Shown: positions 6,399 through 9,372 of the stretch, in pieces
Layout: each line of letters begins with the position of its first letter
Position numbering within the stretch: the stretch's first letter is position 1
DNA from: a bacterium
GTDB taxonomy: Bacteria; Bacteroidota; Ignavibacteria; Kapaibacteriales; UBA961
Length of the DNA: 9,372 bases
Assembly (NCBI GenBank): GCA_022844575.1
Contig: JALHLL010000136.1
Coordinates: 1-9,372, forward strand
Direction: 5' to 3'
Notes under the pieces: model-generated
What the model saw: the letters and a program-made list of their open reading frames with translations, nothing else
What the model was told of the DNA's origin: nothing
Database searches by the model: none
Made by a program: the position numbers and the translations under genes

Positions 6399-6424
6399 AG
6401 TTTCTTCGCTCCGTTCAGAAACAG
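6399..6424 (+). repeat. Intergenic repeat family B, divergent copy
   Basis: AGTTTCTTCGCTCCGTTCAG followed by AAACAG resembles AGATTCTTCACTTCGTTCAG at 6554 in its first 20 bases, then diverges. The ends GTTTCT and AGAAAC are themselves complementary. Confidence 0.5.
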
Positions 6425-6454
6425 ATTTTTTTTCTTTTCCGCCCCATCCTAATT

Positions 6455-6514
6455 CCCCAAGTGGAAGGAATTTGAAAATTAAATCCAAAAATTCAGCACT
6501 TCTCCCACTTGGGG
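6455..6514. repeat. Inverted repeat built from two family A copies
   Basis: CCCCAAGTGG (6455-6464) and CCACTTGGGG (6505-6514) are a perfect 10-bp inverted pair with a 40-nt spacer. Each arm is the core of a family A copy. The right copy also contains its own hairpin, TTCTCCC (6500-6506) against GGGAGAA (6513-6519). Confidence 0.65.
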
Positions 6515-6553
6515 GAGAAAAAAAGAGGGGGCTAATACTCCGTAAATAAAATC

Positions 6554-6580
6554 AGATTCTTCACTTCGTTCATAATGTCA
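6554..6580 (+). repeat. Intergenic repeat family B, copy
   Basis: AGATTCTTCACTTCGTTCAT followed by AATGTCA matches the reverse complement of 724-750 at 23 of 27 positions by eye, and also the copy at 6715. Confidence 0.65.
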
Positions 6581-6587
6581 GATGTGA

Positions 6588-6701
6588 CACCCCGTCAGAT
6601 TTCATCTGCCACCCCTCTGGCAGAGGGGAATTCAATTCATAAAATATCAGAAAATTCCCATCCATTGGAGGAGTGTCACGAAGTGACGGGGTGGCTGAAA
6701 T
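6588..6701. repeat. Composite palindromic repeat with GC-rich inverted arms
   Basis: CACCCCGTCA (6588-6597) is a perfect inverse of TGACGGGGTG (6684-6693). TTTCA plus GCCACCCC (6600-6604 and 6608-6615) is the inverse of GGGGTGGC plus TGAAA (6688-6695 and 6696-6700), interrupted by three bases. The right arm can thus pair with either of two left arms. The interior holds the palindrome at 6612-6628 and a small hairpin, GTCAC-GAA-GTGAC, at 6675-6687. This has the look of a REP/MITE-like non-coding element, though no target duplication is evident. Confidence 0.6.
6612..6628. repeat. GC-rich palindrome
   Basis: CCCCTCT-GGC-AGAGGGG is a perfect 7-bp stem with a 3-nt loop. It is not followed by a T-tract on either strand, so it is not an ordinary terminator. 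Confidence 0.7.
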
Positions 6702-6714
6702 TACTCACGAAAAT

Positions 6715-6741
6715 AGATTCTTCACTCAGTTCAGAATGATG
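6715..6741 (+). repeat. Intergenic repeat family B, copy next to the uup stop
   Basis: AGATTCTTCACTCAGTTCAG followed by AATGATG matches the copy at 6554 and the inverse of 724-750. It ends 18 bases before the stop codon of uup. Confidence 0.65.
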
Positions 6742-6758
6742 TGGTTATGTGTATTGTT

Positions 6759-8645
6759 TTATTTCCTCTCCTCCAATTCCAACCAGCGTTCGGTGGCGGT
6801 ATCAATGTTTTGTTCTATGGTTGCAAGTTGTTCGCTTAATTCCATAATTTTTTTATAGTCGGAGCTATCGGTTTTTGTCATCAAATCCGATATTCGTTTT
6901 TTCTCTTGCTCCAAACTTTCTATTTTTTTCTCCGATTCATCATATTCTTTTTGCTCCTTAAAGGAAAGTCCCGATTTTTTTGGATTTTCTTTTTTTGAGA
7001 TTTCTTCTTTAATCAGTGCTGTTATTTTACTTTGTTTTGCATTTTCTTTTTTCTGCTCTATTTTTTCCAAATAGGCACTATAATTACCCGGATATTGTTT
7101 TATTATTCCGTTTTCCTCAAAAGCATAGACAAAATCTACAGTCTTATCAAGAAAAGACCTATCATGCGAAACTATAAGCAATACACCCTTAAAATGCGAT
7201 AAATGTTCTTCCAAAGCACCAAGCGTTGCAATATCAAAATCATTTGTCGGCTCATCAAGCATCAATACATTAGGGTTTGCCATAAGCACACGCAAAAGGG
7301 CAAGTCGCCTGCGTTCGCCTCCCGAAAGTGTTTCTATAAGCGAATTTTGTTGGCGTGAAGGAAATAGGAATCTATCCAACAATTCTTTTGCCGTGATAAA
7401 ACGCTCTCTGCCCACTCCCACATCTATATATTCCGCTATTTCGCGCAAAGCCCCTATTACGGTTTGTCGTGGTGCCAAATCGGTAATTTCTTGTTTGAAA
7501 TACCCAATCTTTACCGTTTCGCCAAGTTTTACACTACCGCTATCGGGTTGAATCAATCCCGCAAGTGTATTTAACAATGTTGATTTGCCAGTTCCGTTCG
7601 GTCCTATTATTCCTATTTTATCGCCGGGTGCGGCACTATACGTAAAGTTTTCGAATAATATTCTATCACCTATTTTTTTACCGATATTATAGGCATCAAT
7701 TATTCTTCCGCCCAGAAATACATTACCAAGTTCTATTTTAATATTTTTCTCTTCGGGCGGAGGCGGTTCCGCCTGCATTTTTGCTATCCAATCAATCCTG
7801 CTTTGTTGTTTGGTGCGGCGTGCCTTGGCACCGCGTTGTAACCAAGCAAGTTCCTGCCTTAATTTATTTCTCAAATGTTCGGCTGCGGCTTCTTCTGCAT
7901 CTATCATTGCTTCTTTACGCTCAAGGTATCGCTCAAAATTACCCGGATAGTTAAATAGCTTGTTTCTATCCAATTCTATAATTCTATTACAAACGGCATC
8001 AAGAAAATATCTATCGTGCGTTACAAGCAATAAACCCTTTTGCGCCTGCTGCAAATAATCCTGCAACCATTGCACCGAACCCGCATCAAGGTGATTGGTC
8101 GGCTCATCGAGAATCAACAAATCCGGTTCGGAGAGTAATGCACGGGCAAGAGCAACTCTTTTCCTCTGTCCGCCCGAAAGGTTCATCACATCGGCATCAA
8201 ATAGCTCCATGCCAAGTCGTGATAATATGCTCTTTGCTTCCGAATCTAAATTCCAGCCATGTTTTTCATCTATCAAATGGTTTATTTTGTGTAGTTCTTC
8301 CTCTTCATTTGTTGTGAGCGATGGCTTGGCACATAAGTCCTCATGCCGTGAAAGTGCAGCCGCAAGCTGCGGTTTGCCGCTCATTGCCGCTTCCAATACG
8401 GTTATATGCTGCTCAAAGTGGGGTAATTGCTCCAAGTATTCAAAACGCGCTTCTTTATTAAAAGCAACAATACCGGTATCGGGATTGTCAACTCCGGCAA
8501 TTACCCGTAAAAAGGTTGTTTTACCCGCACCATTACGCCCTATTATTCCTACTCGGTCGGTATCTTCCATACCGAAGGATACGTTTTCGAAGAGCATTTT
8601 ATCGTGTATGGACTTTGATATATCGGAGGCGGAAAATATGGTCAT
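6759..8645 (-). CDS. uup: ABC-F family ATPase, Uup type
   Basis: This is a soluble 628-aa duplicated ABC ATPase without membrane helices. ABC-F proteins act on the ribosome, and Uup has also been linked to DNA and ribosome maintenance, with its exact role unsettled. Domain 1 has Walker A GRNGAGKT (36-43), signature LSGGQ (156-160), Walker B LLILDEP (176-182) and H-loop H210. Domain 2 has GPNGTGKS (348-355), LSGGE (440-444), VLMLDEP (460-466) and H494. The linker (about 240-300) carries ELAWLQRGAKARRTKQQSR, typical of Uup. Residues 562-628 form the Uup C-terminal coiled coil, from SFKEQKEYDE to ERWLELEE, which in Uup binds DNA. All catalytic motifs look intact, so it should be active. That C-terminal domain argues against a dedicated antibiotic-resistance ABC-F. 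It lies 90 bp downstream of the GNAT gene on the same strand and has its own promoter-like box. Confidence 0.93.
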   Translation of the reverse strand: MTIFSASDISKSIHDKMLFENVSFGMEDTDRVGIIGRNGAGKTTFLRVIAGVDNPDTGIVAFNKEARFEYLEQLPHFEQHITVLEAAMSGKPQLAAALSRHEDLCAKPSLTTNEEEELHKINHLIDEKHGWNLDSEAKSILSRLGMELFDADVMNLSGGQRKRVALARALLSEPDLLILDEPTNHLDAGSVQWLQDYLQQAQKGLLLVTHDRYFLDAVCNRIIELDRNKLFNYPGNFERYLERKEAMIDAEEAAAEHLRNKLRQELAWLQRGAKARRTKQQSRIDWIAKMQAEPPPPEEKNIKIELGNVFLGGRIIDAYNIGKKIGDRILFENFTYSAAPGDKIGIIGPNGTGKSTLLNTLAGLIQPDSGSVKLGETVKIGYFKQEITDLAPRQTVIGALREIAEYIDVGVGRERFITAKELLDRFLFPSRQQNSLIETLSGGERRRLALLRVLMANPNVLMLDEPTNDFDIATLGALEEHLSHFKGVLLIVSHDRSFLDKTVDFVYAFEENGIIKQYPGNYSAYLEKIEQKKENAKQSKITALIKEEISKKENPKKSGLSFKEQKEYDESEKKIESLEQEKKRISDLMTKTDSSDYKKIMELSEQLATIEQNIDTATERWLELEERK

Positions 8646-8685
8646 GGTAAATATTCGGTGAACAAGAAAGTTTCGGTATTGAATA

Positions 8686-8693
8686 CGAAATTA
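8686..8693 (-). promoter_or_regulatory. uup: Putative -7 promoter box of uup
   Basis: The minus strand reads CCG-TAATTTCG-TA, one mismatch from TAnnTTTG. It ends exactly 40 nt before the uup ATG. The same block (CCG-TAATTTTG-TA) precedes the GNAT gene at the same 40-nt distance. Confidence 0.5.
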
Positions 8694-8735
8694 CGGCAAA
8701 TCACTCAGTCGTTCGGAAAACGGCAGGTTCACGGT

Positions 8736-9209
8736 CTATTCTGATTTTTTCTTTTCAAGCTTTTTACGGAGTATGATTTTTACATCATTACTCTCTATCA
8801 ATGTGCCGACAATAGAAAAGCCGTGCTTAAGATTGAGTATAAGCATTGGCTTATAACGATTGCGCGTTCGAGTTTCTACAATCCCATATCCGCGCTCCGC
8901 AGCCCACTCATGTTGTCTTTTCATAAGTGCCGAAGCAATACCCTTGCCCCTATAGAGCGGCAAAACACCGCCAAGCCAACTATAAAACATATTCTCTTTG
9001 TCTTCAAATCCTATCTTAAACCCTACGGGCATATCGCCGATATATGCAATGAGAATAAGGATAGGGCGTTTTATACTCATTCTGTATGGAATTCGTACGG
9101 AATTGGTGCTTACACCGAATATCTCATCGGCAAGTTCCGTGAGTTGTCGGGTTGTATGTTCATCGGGTAATTCCGTAAATTCTTTAAGGGAAAACCGTAT
9201 GGAATCCAT
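8736..9209 (-). CDS. GNAT-family N-acetyltransferase
   Basis: This 157-aa protein is expected to transfer an acetyl group from acetyl-CoA to an amine; the substrate is unknown. The acetyl-CoA pyrophosphate loop (motif A) is at 82-95: VLPLYRGKGIASAL, with R87-G88-K89-G90-I91-A92 fitting R/Q-x-x-G-x-A/G. Strand 4 just before it (MFYSWLGGV) and the later NLKHGFSIVG (126-135) match the GNAT core layout. VETRTRNRYKPMLILNLKHGF resembles the usual T-x-x-x-N-x-x-A/M stretch where the bound cofactor packs. The lysine-rich end (LRKKLEKKKSE) is probably a flexible tail. The start ATG has an AGGA 9 nt upstream. It is on the same strand as uup, 90 bp upstream of it, so some read-through is possible, but the functions show no clear link. 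Confidence 0.88.
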   Translation of the reverse strand: MDSIRFSLKEFTELPDEHTTRQLTELADEIFGVSTNSVRIPYRMSIKRPILILIAYIGDMPVGFKIGFEDKENMFYSWLGGVLPLYRGKGIASALMKRQHEWAAERGYGIVETRTRNRYKPMLILNLKHGFSIVGTLIESNDVKIILRKKLEKKKSE

Positions 9210-9249
9210 AGTTACATTTCCTTTTATACTCTAAAAGCATAATTGCTTA

Positions 9250-9257
9250 CAAAATTA
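9250..9257 (-). promoter_or_regulatory. Putative -7 promoter box of the GNAT gene
   Basis: The minus strand reads TAATTTTG, a perfect TAnnTTTG, in the context CCG-TAATTTTG-TA. It ends 40 nt before the ATG. I see no good -33 TTG at the usual distance. The rest of 9258-9372 shows no gene I can support; an ATG at 9368 touches the window edge and cannot be judged. Confidence 0.55.
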
Positions 9258-9372
9258 CGGTATGTGTGTTATGTTGTTCACATCGAAAGTTACTCGTAAT
9301 TTCGCATCCGTTTTTGCAAAAATCAGAACATTAATTTCTATTGTTTCACTTTGCGAGTGGGGGGCACATGAA

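Larger units (their letters stand above)
6299..6758. repeat. Repeat-rich intergenic block between convergent genes
   Basis: This 460-bp stretch has no credible gene. Open frames across it (for example 6295-6549 on plus, and 6288-6488 on minus) are built from the repeats themselves. It contains three copies of family B, two of family A in inverted orientation, a 10-bp inverted repeat (6455-6514), a short GC-rich palindrome (6612-6628), and a longer composite with inverted GC-rich arms (6588-6701). No T-tracted terminator for either flanking gene is obvious. Confidence 0.75.

Noticed and set aside
6295..6549. 84-codon plus-strand frame beginning MNKGSSIVSS
   Set aside because: It consists of intergenic repeats read as protein (for example LLPLGGEKKRG from the family A hairpin) and has no ribosome binding site or plausible fold.
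6612..6628. Terminator for uup or the membrane gene
   Set aside because: The stem is good but no run of T follows on either strand, and it lies more than 130 bp from uup and 300 bp from the membrane gene.
6673..6858. 61-codon plus-strand frame
   Set aside because: It runs out of the palindromic repeat block into the antisense of the uup 3' end, so it is a shadow.
6759..8645. Antibiotic-resistance ABC-F protein
   Set aside because: The linker and C-terminal coiled coil match Uup, a housekeeping branch, and no resistance context is nearby.
8095..8661. 188-codon plus-strand frame opposite uup
   Set aside because: It is the antisense of a strongly conserved ABC ATPase domain; its Ser/Ala-rich sequence is typical of a shadow frame.

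Overview
The window looks like a low-GC chromosome segment from the Bacteroidota/Chlorobiota (FCB) group. The evidence is a secreted protein ending in a type IX secretion (T9SS) C-terminal sorting domain, several TAnnTTTG-type promoter -7 boxes, weak Shine-Dalgarno sequences, and housekeeping proteins that read like that group. A Kapaibacteriota/Ignavibacteria-like lineage is possible, but I cannot fix the lineage from sequence alone.

Layout, left to right. (1) The 3' half of dnaN (sliding clamp) enters from the left edge and ends in a clear intrinsic terminator. (2) A roughly 240-bp gap between convergent genes holds degenerate copies of short repeats. (3) On the minus strand lies a large secreted beta-propeller protein with 14 Asp-box-like repeats, a signal peptide and a T9SS sorting domain. 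(4) Divergent from it is hemW, the radical-SAM heme chaperone. (5) From 4147 to 6298 there is an accessory-looking stretch: a remnant of a DUF1016/YhcG-type nuclease gene, an acidic orphan of 160 aa, and an overlapping pair made of a membrane-anchored 183-aa protein and a polytopic 210-aa membrane protein. I recognise none of the intact proteins here. (6) A 460-bp gap between convergent genes (6299-6758) is packed with short repeats and palindromes of the same families as the first convergent gap. (7) On the minus strand are uup, a duplicated-ATPase ABC-F protein, and upstream of it a GNAT acetyltransferase. Each has its own putative promoter.

How the genes relate. The housekeeping genes (dnaN, hemW, uup) do not form one pathway; they are independent transcription units on alternating strands. 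The only likely co-translated set is the 183-aa/210-aa membrane pair, with an 11-nt overlap and a good internal ribosome binding site. The most interesting material is the unknown membrane pair and its neighbours, the 14-repeat secreted propeller, and the repeat families found only where two genes converge. I see no convincing complete new defence or mobile system. The DUF1016 remnant and orphan genes fit a small, partly decayed insertion between hemW and uup, which is an inference.
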